Shown one piece after another: positions 5,798 to 14,568 of a DNA stretch of 27,956 bases. The stretch is from a virus, in IMG/VR virus record IMGVR_UViG_3300043446_003243, positions 1 to 27,956 of that record; one strand, 5' to 3'. Both the position numbers and the translations under genes were made by a program. Positions within the stretch are counted from its first letter, which is position 1, and every line of letters begins with the position of its first letter. The notes beneath the pieces are model-generated. The model was given only the letters and a program-made list of their open reading frames with translations, searched no databases and was not told the DNA's origin.

Positions 5798-7358
5798 CCG
5801 CCGCGCGCTCGCCGTGGCGCACGTCGCCCGGCTCCGCGCCGCCGAGCAGCGCAGGCGCGTCGCCGCTCTCGCCGGCGAGCTGCGGGCGTTCTACTACCCG
5901 AAGCAGCGCGACTTCTTCACGTCGCCGGCCAAGCGACGCGCAACCCGCAAGACCCGCCGCGCCGGGGCGACCGCCGGCGGCTGCCGAGAGGTCATCGCCC
6001 GGTGCCTCGAGCACGCCGGCTACCGCGCGACCTACGTGGCCACGACCCGCGGCGAGGCCCGGCAACGTGCCTGGGAGTCGGACACCAAGTCGGGGTTCCT
6101 CGACATCCTGCGGCGCTACGGGACGCCGATGCCGGTGGCCGGAGTCGAGCAGCTCCAGCTTGCCGGCATCACGGTCGAGGTCCGAGCGGCGGACCTGGCG
6201 CTGGAGTTCTCCAACGGCAGCCGGGTCAACCTATTCGGGGCCGACGACGCGAGGGCCATCAACAAGCAGCGCGGGCTGGCCAAGCACCTGTACTGGATCG
6301 ACGAGGCCCAAGATTTCCGGTTCCTCGCCGAGATGTTCAAGGGCGTCATCAGCCCGTCCCTCGCCGACTTCAACGGCGAGTGCTGGCTGACCGGGACGCC
6401 GAGCCGCGACCTCGCCGGGATGTTCTTCGAGGTCACCCGCGACGAGGCGCCGCTCCCGGGCTGGGAGGTCCATGCCTTCGCCCAGGTCGACAACCCGCAC
6501 TTCGGCGCGACCCCCGAGGAGCGGTGGCAGCGAGCGGCCGAGTCGGCCCGCATCGAGAACGGCTGGTCGGAGGACGACCCCGACTTCCAGCGCGAGTATC
6601 TGGGCCGCTGGGTGCGCAGCGACGCGCGGTGGGTCTACGCGGCCAACGCGGTGCCGCTCCACCAGCTCACCTACGCCCCGCCCCGCCTCGCCGGCGACGG
6701 CTTCCCGGACCTGCGGGCCGCGCTCCGCGACCTACCCGGCTACCCGGCCCGGGACTACTTCCTCGCCATGGGCGCCGACCTCGGAACCCGCGACGACTTC
6801 GCCCTCGTCATCTGGGCGTGGTCGCTGCGGGACCCCATCCTGTACGAGCTCGCGAGCTGGAAGCGCCCCGGGCTCGACTACGACGAGATGGCGCAATTCC
6901 TCATGGCGGCGCGCAACCAGGCAGTCATCTCCACGGTGGTGGCCGACGCGGGCGGCGGCGGCAAGCCGGCGGTGATGGGCTGGTCGAAGAAGTGGGTTGA
7001 CCGCTACCAGATACCCATCATCGAGGCGACCAAGCCCAACAAGGAGGTCGCTATCGCCACGCTCAACACCGACATCCGCACCGGCCGCATCAAGCTGCGC
7101 GAGGGCTCGCCGCTGCTCACCGAGTGGCTCGCCCACCGCTGGGCGCCGAAGCGCAGCGCGACCGGCCGCCAGGTCGAGGACCCGGGCACCGCGAACCACT
7201 GCGCAGACGCGGCGCTGTACGCGCACCGCGAGACGTTCGCCCACCGCTACCGCGAAGCCCCTTGCGCACCGGAGCGAGGTACAGCAGCGTGGCTCCAGCA
7301 GGAGGAGGCCGAGATGGTCCGCCTGCACTGCGAGCCGGACGATGAATCCCCGTGGTGA
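5784..7358 (+). CDS. Terminase large subunit
   Basis: This 524-aa protein is the packaging motor ATPase and nuclease. The N-terminal ATPase has a deviant P-loop KTRRAGAT (residues 56-63) in which the usual GK[ST] lysine is absent and a lysine stands at the front, then Walker B LYWIDEAQ (D173, E174) and motif III TGTPSR (203-208). The C-terminal RNase-H-like nuclease shows D332 (in MGADLGTRDD), D388 (in VADAGGGG) and D475 (in HCADAAL), the expected acidic triad. The ATG at 5784 is chosen over the longer frame from 5679 because the upstream part is Arg/Pro-rich shadow and a GGCCGAGG purine stretch precedes the ATG. It would dock on the portal encoded two genes downstream. Confidence 0.92.
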   Translation: MTEADRRALAVAHVARLRAAEQRRRVAALAGELRAFYYPKQRDFFTSPAKRRATRKTRRAGATAGGCREVIARCLEHAGYRATYVATTRGEARQRAWESDTKSGFLDILRRYGTPMPVAGVEQLQLAGITVEVRAADLALEFSNGSRVNLFGADDARAINKQRGLAKHLYWIDEAQDFRFLAEMFKGVISPSLADFNGECWLTGTPSRDLAGMFFEVTRDEAPLPGWEVHAFAQVDNPHFGATPEERWQRAAESARIENGWSEDDPDFQREYLGRWVRSDARWVYAANAVPLHQLTYAPPRLAGDGFPDLRAALRDLPGYPARDYFLAMGADLGTRDDFALVIWAWSLRDPILYELASWKRPGLDYDEMAQFLMAARNQAVISTVVADAGGGGKPAVMGWSKKWVDRYQIPIIEATKPNKEVAIATLNTDIRTGRIKLREGSPLLTEWLAHRWAPKRSATGRQVEDPGTANHCADAALYAHRETFAHRYREAPCAPERGTAAWLQQEEAEMVRLHCEPDDESPW

Positions 7359-7599
7359 CCTCGAGGCAGTGATGGCGCTCGTCGAATGGGCGCAGGCCCG
7401 CGGCGTGGCGCTCGCCTCGGCGACGCACGGCGCGTGCTCCATCACGCTGGCCCCGAGCTCGCCGGCGGTGTCGCCGTTCAAGGCGCCGGAGGCGACGGCC
7501 GAGGACCTGTACGCCACCTACGGCGGCAAGCTCTACGAGCGCATCGTCAAGACCGACCACGGGCTCGACGAGGAGTACCAGCCGGCGGTGTCGACGTGA
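7342..7599 (+). CDS. Hypothetical protein, 85 aa, between terminase and portal
   Basis: The ATG at 7342 lies 17 bases inside the terminase end. In-frame starts at GTG 7369 and ATG 7372 are alternatives. The product has an N-terminal amphipathic helix (LEAVMALVEWAQARG) and a second half with DLYATYGGKLYERI. The region from about residue 35 to 50 is Pro-rich. I see no known domain. Small genes in this position in other phages are often uncharacterised. A GAGGGG sequence just after its stop is the ribosome-binding site of the portal gene. Confidence 0.55.
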   Translation: MNPRGDLEAVMALVEWAQARGVALASATHGACSITLAPSSPAVSPFKAPEATAEDLYATYGGKLYERIVKTDHGLDEEYQPAVST

Positions 7600-7608
7600 C
7601 GAGGGGCG

Positions 7609-9567
7609 GTGGCACGCGCGCGGCGTGACAGCGCCGAGCAGGCCCCAGAGACCTCGACCCGTTGGTGGTCGAGCACTGGCACCGGCCAGACGAACGACCT
7701 GTGGGGTTGGGTCGACCGGATGCGGACTCGCCAGCGTCTGACGTCGGGCCGCGACCTCATCCACGAGGCGATCTACGAGGGCCGGCCCATCGCCTCCGGC
7801 CAGGACGTCACCAGCATCGAGATGATGCGCCGCCAGCAGATGGCGACGGCGAACCTGAACATCACGCGGTCGATGGTCGACACCGTGGTGGCCCGCCTCG
7901 GTCGCCGCCGGCCGATGCCCGTCATCAGCGCCGACGACGCCGAGTACAGCGAGAAGCTCTACGCCAAGCGCGCCTCGCGCGTCATGCGCCGCAAGCTGTC
8001 CACGCCGACCTTTGAGCGGCTGTCGCCGACAATCCTGCGGGACGCCGTCGTCCGCGGCACCGGCGTCGTGCGCGTGTTCCCTCGGCGCGGCGACGTCCAC
8101 TACGCCCGCGTCCCCCGCCACGAGCTCGTGGTCGACCCCCAGGACGCTCGCTACTGCGCCCCGCGAGTCATCGCCCACGCCCGGCTCGTGCCGCGGGAGA
8201 TCGTGCTCCAGCTCTACCCCGACCGCGCCAGCGACATCCGCCAGGCGAGCCGCGGCACCCGCGACGAGTGGGAGCCGTACGGCTGGGACACGTCCAAGGA
8301 CGACGACCAGATCGAAATGGTCGAGGCGTGGCACCTGCCGTCGACCGTCGGCGCCGAGGACGGCCGCTACGTCTGCGCCATCCGCACCGGCATCCCCCTC
8401 GAGTCGTGCGAGTGGGAGCGCCCGCGGTTCCCGTTCGCGTTCCTGCACTGGTCGCCGCCGATGCGCGGGTTCTGGGGCCAGGGGCTGGTCGAGGACCTCG
8501 CCGGCATCCAGAGCAAGGTCAACAGCCTCGCCCGCGACGCCCAAGAGGCGTTCCGGCTGGCCAGCGCCCTCAAGGTGTTCGTCCCCCGCTCGTCGAACGT
8601 CGACAAGAACCACCTCAGGGCCAAGGACCCCGCCGTCATCGAGTACGACGGCAACCCGCCGCAGTTCATCGCGCCCAACCCGGCGAGCGAGCAGCAGCTC
8701 CAGTTCCTACGCTGGCTCATCCAGCAAGCCTACGAGATCAGCGGCATCAGCCAGGCCGCGGCGCAGTCGCGCAACCCGCTCGGCCCCAACGCCAGCGGCA
8801 AGGCCCTGGACACGATGTACGACATGGAGAGCGACCGCTTCTCCCACGTCGAGATGCAGTACGCCCAGTTCCGTTGCGACGTTGGCCAGCTCACGCTCGA
8901 CCTGGCGCAAGACCTGACCAAGCCGGACGAGGACGACGACGACGACGACAACGCGCCGCTCGCGCCGTGGATCAAGGCGATCAAGTGGCCCAAGTTCGAC
9001 GTCGACGGCGGCAGCTACCACCTCGTCCTCGAGCCTATCAACTTCCTGCCCGAGACCCGGGCCGGCAAGCTCGACACCGTGGCCGACATGGCCAAGGCCG
9101 GCGTCATCGCGGACCCGATGGTCGCCGCGTCCCTGTTCGATGAGCCCGACATCGCCCGCGCCAACCGCGCCGAGCTCGGTCCGTATCGCTACCTCGAGAG
9201 CATCATGGAGAAGCTGGCCGACACGTCGGTCCCGCTCGAGGACTGCGTCCCGACGCCCCAGATGAACCTGTCCCTGGCCAAGCGGATGGCGCTCGGCGAG
9301 CACGGCAACGCGGCGGCCGAGGGCGCCGATGACGTGCTCCTGGGACGCTACCGCTGGTTCCTCCAGATGCTCGACGGCGAGGAGCAGCAGCTCCAGCCGC
9401 CGCCCGCTCCCCCGGGACCGCCTGGTCCGCAGCAGCCAGGCCCGGCCCCGTCCATGCCCGGCGCCCCGCCGCCGATGCCCCCGATGCCCGGTAACGGCAT
9501 GGGCGGGCTCGACGCGCAGGCCGCCGCCGGGATGCCCGTCCCCATGCTCGCCCCAGGAGTCTCGTGA
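7609..9567 (+). CDS. Portal protein
   Basis: This 652-aa protein has the character of a podovirus-type portal, the dodecameric ring at the capsid vertex through which DNA passes. The N-terminal half (residues about 50-260) is the mixed alpha/beta wing, with the stretch ANLNITRSMVDTVVARLGR, followed by VRGTGVVRVF and HELVVDP strand segments. The centre carries the stem helices, with GQGLVEDLAGIQSKVNSLAR and a QQAYEISGIS segment typical of portals. A poly-Asp run (about residues 440-449) and a long Pro/Gly/Met-rich C-terminal tail (about 594-652) are unusual. The GTG start has a GAGGGG ribosome-binding site. The stop overlaps the scaffold-like gene as GTGA, and it follows TerL, as expected. Confidence 0.85.
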   Translation: MARARRDSAEQAPETSTRWWSSTGTGQTNDLWGWVDRMRTRQRLTSGRDLIHEAIYEGRPIASGQDVTSIEMMRRQQMATANLNITRSMVDTVVARLGRRRPMPVISADDAEYSEKLYAKRASRVMRRKLSTPTFERLSPTILRDAVVRGTGVVRVFPRRGDVHYARVPRHELVVDPQDARYCAPRVIAHARLVPREIVLQLYPDRASDIRQASRGTRDEWEPYGWDTSKDDDQIEMVEAWHLPSTVGAEDGRYVCAIRTGIPLESCEWERPRFPFAFLHWSPPMRGFWGQGLVEDLAGIQSKVNSLARDAQEAFRLASALKVFVPRSSNVDKNHLRAKDPAVIEYDGNPPQFIAPNPASEQQLQFLRWLIQQAYEISGISQAAAQSRNPLGPNASGKALDTMYDMESDRFSHVEMQYAQFRCDVGQLTLDLAQDLTKPDEDDDDDDNAPLAPWIKAIKWPKFDVDGGSYHLVLEPINFLPETRAGKLDTVADMAKAGVIADPMVAASLFDEPDIARANRAELGPYRYLESIMEKLADTSVPLEDCVPTPQMNLSLAKRMALGEHGNAAAEGADDVLLGRYRWFLQMLDGEEQQLQPPPAPPGPPGPQQPGPAPSMPGAPPPMPPMPGNGMGGLDAQAAAGMPVPMLAPGVS

Positions 9568-10619
9568 GCGAAGAATTCGTCCCGGCCGTCTCCGACGTGG
9601 CCACCCAGACCGACGCCGTTGTCATCCCCGCCGACGAGGGCGGACCGCGTGTGCGCCGCGGCATGAGCGACGCCACCCGCGCCCTCATGGCCAAGGTGGT
9701 CGAGGCCCACAAGGGCAAGGACCTGGAGACCGACGAGCTCGTCCCGGCCCTGTCCGAGACCGAGTCCAAGCCGGCCGAGACCAAGCCCGCCGAGACCCCC
9801 GCCGCGGCTGCCCCGGCTGCGGCTGCCCCGGTCGCCGCGCAGGCGGTGGCGGACCATCGCATCGCCCAGCTCGAGCTGCGCGAGAAGGCGCTGGCCGAGC
9901 GTGAGGCAGCCCTCGAGGGACGCGCCAAGGGGATGCCCGACCGCGAGAAGTTCCTGGAGAAGCCGGGCGCGACGCTCAAGGCGTGGCTCCGCGACGTGGT
10001 CGGCGCCGAGTCCGACGCCGAGGCCCAGGACGCGCTGGCCGACCTCATCACCGAGCTCAGCGGCGAGGCCGGCGTCCCCATCGACCAGTCTATCCGCCTC
10101 CAGGTGGAGCAGCGCAAGGCGACGCGCTCCGTGAAGGCCCTGAAGGCCGACCTCGCCCGCCGCGAGTCCGAGGCGGCCGAGCGGGCCAAGGCGGCCGAGC
10201 GCGACCGCCAGGAGCAGAACGCCGTGGCCACGCTGCGGCAGGTGCTGTCCACGCCGGAGCACCAGGCGAAGTGGCCCACCCTCTCCGCTGAGGACGCGCC
10301 CCACGACCTCGTGTGGTCCGTCATCAAGGCGAGGTTCGCCAAGGATGGCGTTGCGCCGTCGTGGGACCAGGCTGCGCAGGAGGCGGAGGACTACCTCGCC
10401 GCCCAGGCGGAAGCCTACGTCGCCAAGCGAAAGCACATCGTGTCCAAGCTCAACCCCGCACCGGCAGCCAAGGCCGTCCCCCAGAACGCTCCCCAGAAGC
10501 CCCGAGCCGAGACGACTACAGCGACCGCGACGCCGGCCCCCTCATCCGAGGAGCCGATGTCACGCGAGGAGCGCCGACGCAAGAGCCTGGCGGCTCTCGT
10601 CGGCAAGTTCGCCCAGTAG
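9564..10619 (+). CDS. Scaffold-like capsid assembly protein
   Basis: This 351-aa acidic, Ala-, Glu- and Lys-rich protein sits between the portal and the major capsid gene, the usual place of the scaffolding protein. An N-terminal disordered segment is followed by a Pro/Ala-rich stretch (residues about 66-95). A coiled-coil-forming helix comes next (about 95-120), then a second heptad-rich region (about 175-220) and a basic C-terminus that may contact the coat protein. No protease motif is visible. The GTG start is in a GTGA overlap with the portal gene. The function is inferred from position and composition; sequence families of scaffolds diverge too much to identify by eye. Confidence 0.7.
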   Translation: MSEEFVPAVSDVATQTDAVVIPADEGGPRVRRGMSDATRALMAKVVEAHKGKDLETDELVPALSETESKPAETKPAETPAAAAPAAAAPVAAQAVADHRIAQLELREKALAEREAALEGRAKGMPDREKFLEKPGATLKAWLRDVVGAESDAEAQDALADLITELSGEAGVPIDQSIRLQVEQRKATRSVKALKADLARRESEAAERAKAAERDRQEQNAVATLRQVLSTPEHQAKWPTLSAEDAPHDLVWSVIKARFAKDGVAPSWDQAAQEAEDYLAAQAEAYVAKRKHIVSKLNPAPAAKAVPQNAPQKPRAETTTATATPAPSSEEPMSREERRRKSLAALVGKFAQ

Positions 10620-10635
10620 TCCATCCCTCTCGCTG

Positions 10636-10641
10636 AAAGGA
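10636..10641 (+). promoter_or_regulatory. Strong ribosome-binding site of the capsid gene
   Basis: AAAGGA lies 7 bases before the ATG at 10649. Most junctions in the window rely on stop/start overlap, so this near-consensus site in a 29-base intergenic gap fits the high expression expected of the coat protein. Confidence 0.7.
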
Positions 10642-10648
10642 ACGTGTC

Positions 10649-11890
10649 ATGGCCGTTTTGGATTTGACTGCCTTCGACCCGATGGTCAAGGAGCACTACT
10701 CGCCCTACGAGACCGCTCGCATGGCGATGCAGAACAACAAGGCAATCGGGCTCCTGTCCAAGAGCCAGAAGAAGCTCGTGGGCGGTCGCAAGTGGGACCA
10801 GCCCATCATGTCCGCGCTGCCCGGCGGCGGCTCGTCGACGTTTGCCACCGCCATCACCAACGCGGTCAACAACGTCTCCTCGTACAAGGTCTTCGGCGTC
10901 ACCCGCTCGACCCACTACCGCATCGCCAAGGTGGACAACCAGGCCATCGAGGCGACGGCGACCGGCGACATCGACGCCTTCGAGTCGGCGTTCGACGAGT
11001 TCGACAACGCCATCGAGGCCGAGGGCAACTACATGAACTTCCGCTTCTTCCGAGGCGCGGACGGTTCCATCGGGCGGATGTCCAACACCAGCTTCGCCAC
11101 CACCGTGCTGACCTTCGCCGACGCCGCGTCGGTGTGGGGCCTCCGCGCCGGTGAGGTCGTCGTGCTGTCGTCCGACGGCACGCTGGGCAACAAGCGCGCG
11201 GGCTCGCTGACCGTCGCCTCGGTGCAGCGCCTCGCCGGCACTGCGACGATGACTGCCAACATCAGCACCGGCATCACCTCGCCGGCCGCCAACGACTACG
11301 TCGCGCTCGACGGTGACCTGGGCCTCGCCGCCTCCGGCCTCGCCGACTGGGTCCCGGACTCCGCGCCCGGCGCCACCGCCTTCTTCGGCGTGGACCGCAC
11401 GTCGGAGCCGGAGTTCCTCGGCGGCATCCGCATCGACGGGACCGACGGCCGCTCGGTGGCAAACCTCCTGGTCGACGCCGTCGCCGCGGTGGACGCCATC
11501 GGCGGCGACCCCGACGTGGTGTTCATGAACCCGCTGACCTTCGGAACGCTGTCCAAGCAGCTCGAGGGCAAGTGGAGCATCTCCTCGGCGGTCGGGTTCG
11601 ACGGCAAGAAGCTGGCGAGCATCGGCTTCCAGGGGTTCAGCGTGAACCTCAACGGCCACAACCTGACCATCTACACGGACCGCTGCTGCCCGGTGAAGCG
11701 CATCTACGTGCTCACCTGGTCGACGTGGACCATGTTCTCGGCGGGTCCGGCGCCCAACTTCCTCCAGCGCCGCGCCGGGTCGATCATCAAGGTCTCCGAG
11801 GCCAACGACGGCTATGAGGCCCGCGTCGGCGAGTACTACAACTTCAGCTGCCGGGCGCCGGGCTGGAACGCCGTCTGCACCCTGCCCTGA
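10649..11890 (+). CDS. Major capsid protein
   Basis: This 413-aa protein is the likely coat subunit with an HK97-type fold. Evidence is position after the scaffold-like gene, a strong ribosome-binding site, length, and composition: a helical N-arm, a long beta-rich body, a FESAFDEFDNAIEAEGNYM helix (about residues 111-129), and a C-terminal half with VFMNPLTFGTLSKQLEG, which resembles the axial-domain segment of other podovirus coat proteins. Residues about 170-235 form a Gly/Ala/Ser/Thr-rich beta insertion. No N-terminal propeptide cleavage site is obvious. There are Cys residues near the C-terminus (two adjacent around residue 347). The GroES-like protein upstream may help it fold (inference). 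Confidence 0.82.
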   Translation: MAVLDLTAFDPMVKEHYSPYETARMAMQNNKAIGLLSKSQKKLVGGRKWDQPIMSALPGGGSSTFATAITNAVNNVSSYKVFGVTRSTHYRIAKVDNQAIEATATGDIDAFESAFDEFDNAIEAEGNYMNFRFFRGADGSIGRMSNTSFATTVLTFADAASVWGLRAGEVVVLSSDGTLGNKRAGSLTVASVQRLAGTATMTANISTGITSPAANDYVALDGDLGLAASGLADWVPDSAPGATAFFGVDRTSEPEFLGGIRIDGTDGRSVANLLVDAVAAVDAIGGDPDVVFMNPLTFGTLSKQLEGKWSISSAVGFDGKKLASIGFQGFSVNLNGHNLTIYTDRCCPVKRIYVLTWSTWTMFSAGPAPNFLQRRAGSIIKVSEANDGYEARVGEYYNFSCRAPGWNAVCTLP

Positions 11891-11896
11891 AAGGAG
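11890..11896 (+). promoter_or_regulatory. Ribosome-binding site AAAGGAG
   Basis: AAAGGAG lies 4 bases before the ATG at 11901 and begins at the last base of the capsid stop codon. It is the best match to the anti-Shine-Dalgarno sequence that I noticed in the window, so the following gene is probably expressed at a high level, like the capsid. Confidence 0.65.
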
Positions 11897-11900
11897 CCCC

Positions 11901-12320
11901 ATGATCCGCAGCGGATACACCGAGTCCTACCAGGGCTCTCCCGAGGTCTTCACGTTCTTCGGCTCCGTGCAGGGTGCCGGCGCCGCGGCGCCGACCATCC
12001 CCACGACGACGCAGAGCACCAGCACCTCCATCCAGCCGATGACGGCCGCCAACAACTGGGTCAGCTCCACGGCGGGCGACATCACGCGCTCGGGCGTCGG
12101 CACGTACACCATCAAGCTCAAGGACGCGCTGCCGGTCATTCTGGACATCGGCATCAACGTCTGGGGCACCGATGGCAAGTGGGCGCAGATGACCGACTAC
12201 AACCCGAGCACGCGCGTGATCTCCGTGAAGGTCTACGCGGCCGGCGGCGCTGCCGCTGACCTCGCCACGACCGACAACATGAAGATCACGGTCACGGGCC
12301 AGGTGTCGGTGTTCCCGTGA
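11901..12320 (+). CDS. Structural protein, decoration-like, 139 aa
   Basis: This Thr-, Ser- and Val-rich beta protein lies directly after the major capsid gene and has a consensus ribosome-binding site, a typical setting for a head decoration or cement protein. Features are a Thr/Ser-rich linker (about residues 33-50) followed by strands such as TYTIKLKD, VILDIGINVWG, RVISVKVY and MKITVTGQVSVF. No cysteine, membrane segment or catalytic motif is visible. The role as decoration protein is an inference from place, size and beta content; a minor head-completion protein is the alternative. Confidence 0.7.
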   Translation: MIRSGYTESYQGSPEVFTFFGSVQGAGAAAPTIPTTTQSTSTSIQPMTAANNWVSSTAGDITRSGVGTYTIKLKDALPVILDIGINVWGTDGKWAQMTDYNPSTRVISVKVYAAGGAAADLATTDNMKITVTGQVSVFP

Positions 12321-12517
12321 TCGGCGACATCGTGCTGACCCTGGACGGCGACGGCCACCTGGTGCCCGGCGTCGTCCAGGAGCTCGACAAGCTGACCGAC
12401 GTGGCGACCGTGCTTGCCTTCGCCGGCGGCGGCTGCCTGCGCCTCGAGGGGCTGTCGCTCGTCGCGTCGGCCGGCAACCTCGTGCCCGGCACGTACTGCC
12501 CGCAGGCGGGAGCCTAA
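12317..12517 (+). CDS. Hypothetical protein, 66 aa
   Basis: This small protein starts at GTG in a GTGA overlap with the decoration-like gene and stops 3 bases before the adaptor ATG. It has an N-terminal strand (IGDIVLTLDGDGHLVPGV), a short helix, and a hydrophobic Gly-rich centre with LAFAGGGCLRLEG. Two cysteines are present. It may be a small beta-sandwich head or tail component. I recognise no family. The tight spacing on both sides supports translation. Confidence 0.55.
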   Translation: MIGDIVLTLDGDGHLVPGVVQELDKLTDVATVLAFAGGGCLRLEGLSLVASAGNLVPGTYCPQAGA

Positions 12518-12520
12518 GTC

Positions 12521-13192
12521 ATGGCCCGCACCGTCACGTTGGCCAGCCTCCGCACCTCGGTGCAGCGGCGCGGCAGCCTGGAGAACAGCTCCGACATCAC
12601 GTCGGCGATGCTCACCGAGTTCATCAACGAGGCGGTGGCCGAGACCTATGACATCCTCGTCGAGAAGTGGAGTGACTACTTCCTCTCCTCGACGACCCTT
12701 TCCTTCGCCGCGGGCGCGACCACCGCGTCCCTGCCGGCGGACTTCTACAAGCTGCGGGCGCTGTTCATCGCCGACGCCTCGGTCCCCTCGGGGCTGCGGC
12801 GGCTGCGCACGCACGACCTGACGTCGGCCCATATGTTCTACACGGTGGTGGCGAAGAACTACCGCTACCGCCTCCAGGCCGGCAACCTGGTCATCGTCCC
12901 TGCGGCGGTGTCCGCGGAGACGCTGACCCTGTATTACGTCCCGTGCTGCCCCGTGCTGGCGGCCGACTCGGACACGTTCGACGGCGTCAACGGCTACGAG
13001 GAGCTCGTGGTCCAGCTCGCCTACAAGCGGTGTCTCCAGCGCCAGGAGCTTCCGACCGGCGACGTGGACAACGAGGTCGCCCGGCTCGTCGCCCGGGTGG
13101 CGCGAGCGGCAGACGGCCGCGATGCCGAGCCGTTCTACCTCGACGAAGCCGGGCCGCGGCGTGACGGGGCCTGGCTCTGGGGCGACGGGTGA
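12521..13192 (+). CDS. Head-tail adaptor (connector) protein
   Basis: This 223-aa protein has the general outline of podovirus adaptor or head-completion proteins that sit below the portal. The N-terminal helical part has [34 protein letters not shown], a following aromatic segment (WSDYFLS), and then a beta part with [17 protein letters not shown], a pattern familiar in this class. After a central beta hairpin region it ends in helices with [18 protein letters not shown]. Its place between the head genes and the fibre or tail genes agrees. It could equally be called a tail tubular A-like protein. The GTG of the fibre gene overlaps its stop. Confidence 0.7.
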   Translation: MARTVTLASLRTSVQRRGSLENSSDITSAMLTEFINEAVAETYDILVEKWSDYFLSSTTLSFAAGATTASLPADFYKLRALFIADASVPSGLRRLRTHDLTSAHMFYTVVAKNYRYRLQAGNLVIVPAAVSAETLTLYYVPCCPVLAADSDTFDGVNGYEELVVQLAYKRCLQRQELPTGDVDNEVARLVARVARAADGRDAEPFYLDEAGPRRDGAWLWGDG

Positions 13193-14559
13193 GCGGCTCC
13201 AAGCCGACTCCCCCCAGAACCCGAGCGCAGCTCTCGACAGGCACCCTCGTCGCGCAGGACCCCAAGGTCACCTCGCGGCTGCTGTCCGACCTCGCCGACG
13301 CCGTCGAGCGCGTCGAGCTAAGCACGGCCACGGAGGTCTTCGACGCCAACAAGGACGGGCTCACCCCGGCCTCTGGTGGTGGTACGTCCACGTTCCTCCG
13401 AGCGGACGGAACCTGGGCGACCCCGGCGGGCGGCGGCGGTTCCGGCGCCCTGTTCACCTCGACGACCCAGGGCGAGGTTCCGGCCTCCGGCGGCGGTGCG
13501 ACCAACTACCTGCGCGCGGACGGGACGTGGACCGCGCCGCCGGGCTCGGGCGTCCCGACCGGCCGGCAGGTGGCCACCACGGCACCGCTGACTGGCGGCG
13601 GCACGCTGGCCGCGGACCTGACGCTCGGCGTGGCGACGTTCTCGAGCTCGGCGGCGGGCGTCGTCCCGGCGAGCGGCGGCGGGACGTCGAACTACCTGCG
13701 GGCCGACGGCACCTGGACCACGGGCGTGTCCGGCCCCGCGGGTCCGGCAGGCGCAGCGGGCACGGCCGGGCCTCCGGGGTTCGACGGCGCGGACGGAGAT
13801 GACGGCTGGGTTGGCCCGCCCGGTCCCCAGGGCGTCCAGGGCTTCCAGGGGCCTGCCGGTGCCCAGGGGCCAGCGGGGTTCGGCATTGATGGCGAGGACG
13901 GAGCGGACGGGTTTCCGGGTCTTCCGGGTCCGCAGGGCAACCCGGGGCCGACGGGGGCGCAGGGTCCGGCTGGGCCGGCGGTGTTCCTCGTCTCCGACGA
14001 ACAAGTCCCAGACGACTCCATCTGGGTTCCCCCAAACGCCAGGACCGAGCCCCCCTGGCGCGGGGCCCTCGACGCTGTCACCGGCACCCAGTCTATTGCG
14101 GCGGCAACTGCCACGGTCATCACGGGGACGAAGATTGGGCCCAGCTACATCCGCCCTGGCCAAGTCTACCGGTGGACCGTTATCGGCACTGCGGCCGCAG
14201 CTGGCACCGCGGCGAACACCATCAACATCCGCTGGGGCACCACGGGAACGGCGACGGACGGTGTTATCGAGGCGTTCACCACCGCGGTCGGAACGGCGGC
14301 AGCGAGCGAGTTCCAGATTGTCTGCACTCTCACCGTAAATGCCTACAGCTCCACCGCAACGCCGACCGCCGAGGTTGTGATCAGCAACAGCGCCGCGGCA
14401 GGGTTCGTGAACATCGGGACATCCGTCCTGGCGGGCACTGCCACGACGTTCGACGCAACCGCCGTTGGTAGCTTCTTCTCACTCTCTATCACCACCGGCG
14501 CCTCAAAGACGCTGACGATCAAACAAGCGTTCGTCGAAGTCCTGCCCGCCCGACTCTAG
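13189..14559 (+). CDS. Tail fibre with collagen-like Gly-X-Y region
   Basis: This 456-aa protein has a short N-terminal attachment region with one helix, then three copies of an ASGGG(T/A)...LRADGTW repeat (about residues 58-79, 97-117, 159-179). [20 protein letters not shown] segment, common in phage tail fibres, lies between copies two and three. Residues 182-264 are almost entirely Gly-X-Y triplets, predicting a collagen-like triple helix broken by an Asp/Gly-rich insert and thus a trimeric fibre. The C-terminal 190 residues are a Thr/Ala-rich beta domain that could recognise the host surface. The GTG start overlaps the adaptor stop. Hydroxyproline is not implied. Confidence 0.88.
   Translation: MSGSKPTPPRTRAQLSTGTLVAQDPKVTSRLLSDLADAVERVELSTATEVFDANKDGLTPASGGGTSTFLRADGTWATPAGGGGSGALFTSTTQGEVPASGGGATNYLRADGTWTAPPGSGVPTGRQVATTAPLTGGGTLAADLTLGVATFSSSAAGVVPASGGGTSNYLRADGTWTTGVSGPAGPAGAAGTAGPPGFDGADGDDGWVGPPGPQGVQGFQGPAGAQGPAGFGIDGEDGADGFPGLPGPQGNPGPTGAQGPAGPAVFLVSDEQVPDDSIWVPPNARTEPPWRGALDAVTGTQSIAAATATVITGTKIGPSYIRPGQVYRWTVIGTAAAAGTAANTINIRWGTTGTATDGVIEAFTTAVGTAAASEFQIVCTLTVNAYSSTATPTAEVVISNSAAAGFVNIGTSVLAGTATTFDATAVGSFFSLSITTGASKTLTIKQAFVEVLPARL
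13360..13725 (+). repeat. Three degenerate ~63-bp repeats inside the fibre gene
   Basis: Copies lie at 13360-13425, 13477-13539 and 13663-13725 and encode the ASGGG...LRADGTW module. Start-to-start distances are 117 and 186 bp. All are in the same codon phase, so they are protein-level repeats kept by selection or expanded by recombination. Confidence 0.75.
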
Positions 14560-14568
14560 GAGCACACC

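Noticed and set aside
13732-13980. Microsatellite or assembly artefact in the Gly-rich tract of the fibre gene
   Set aside because: Codon use varies between triplets and the frame remains open on both sides, as expected for a genuine collagen-like coding region.
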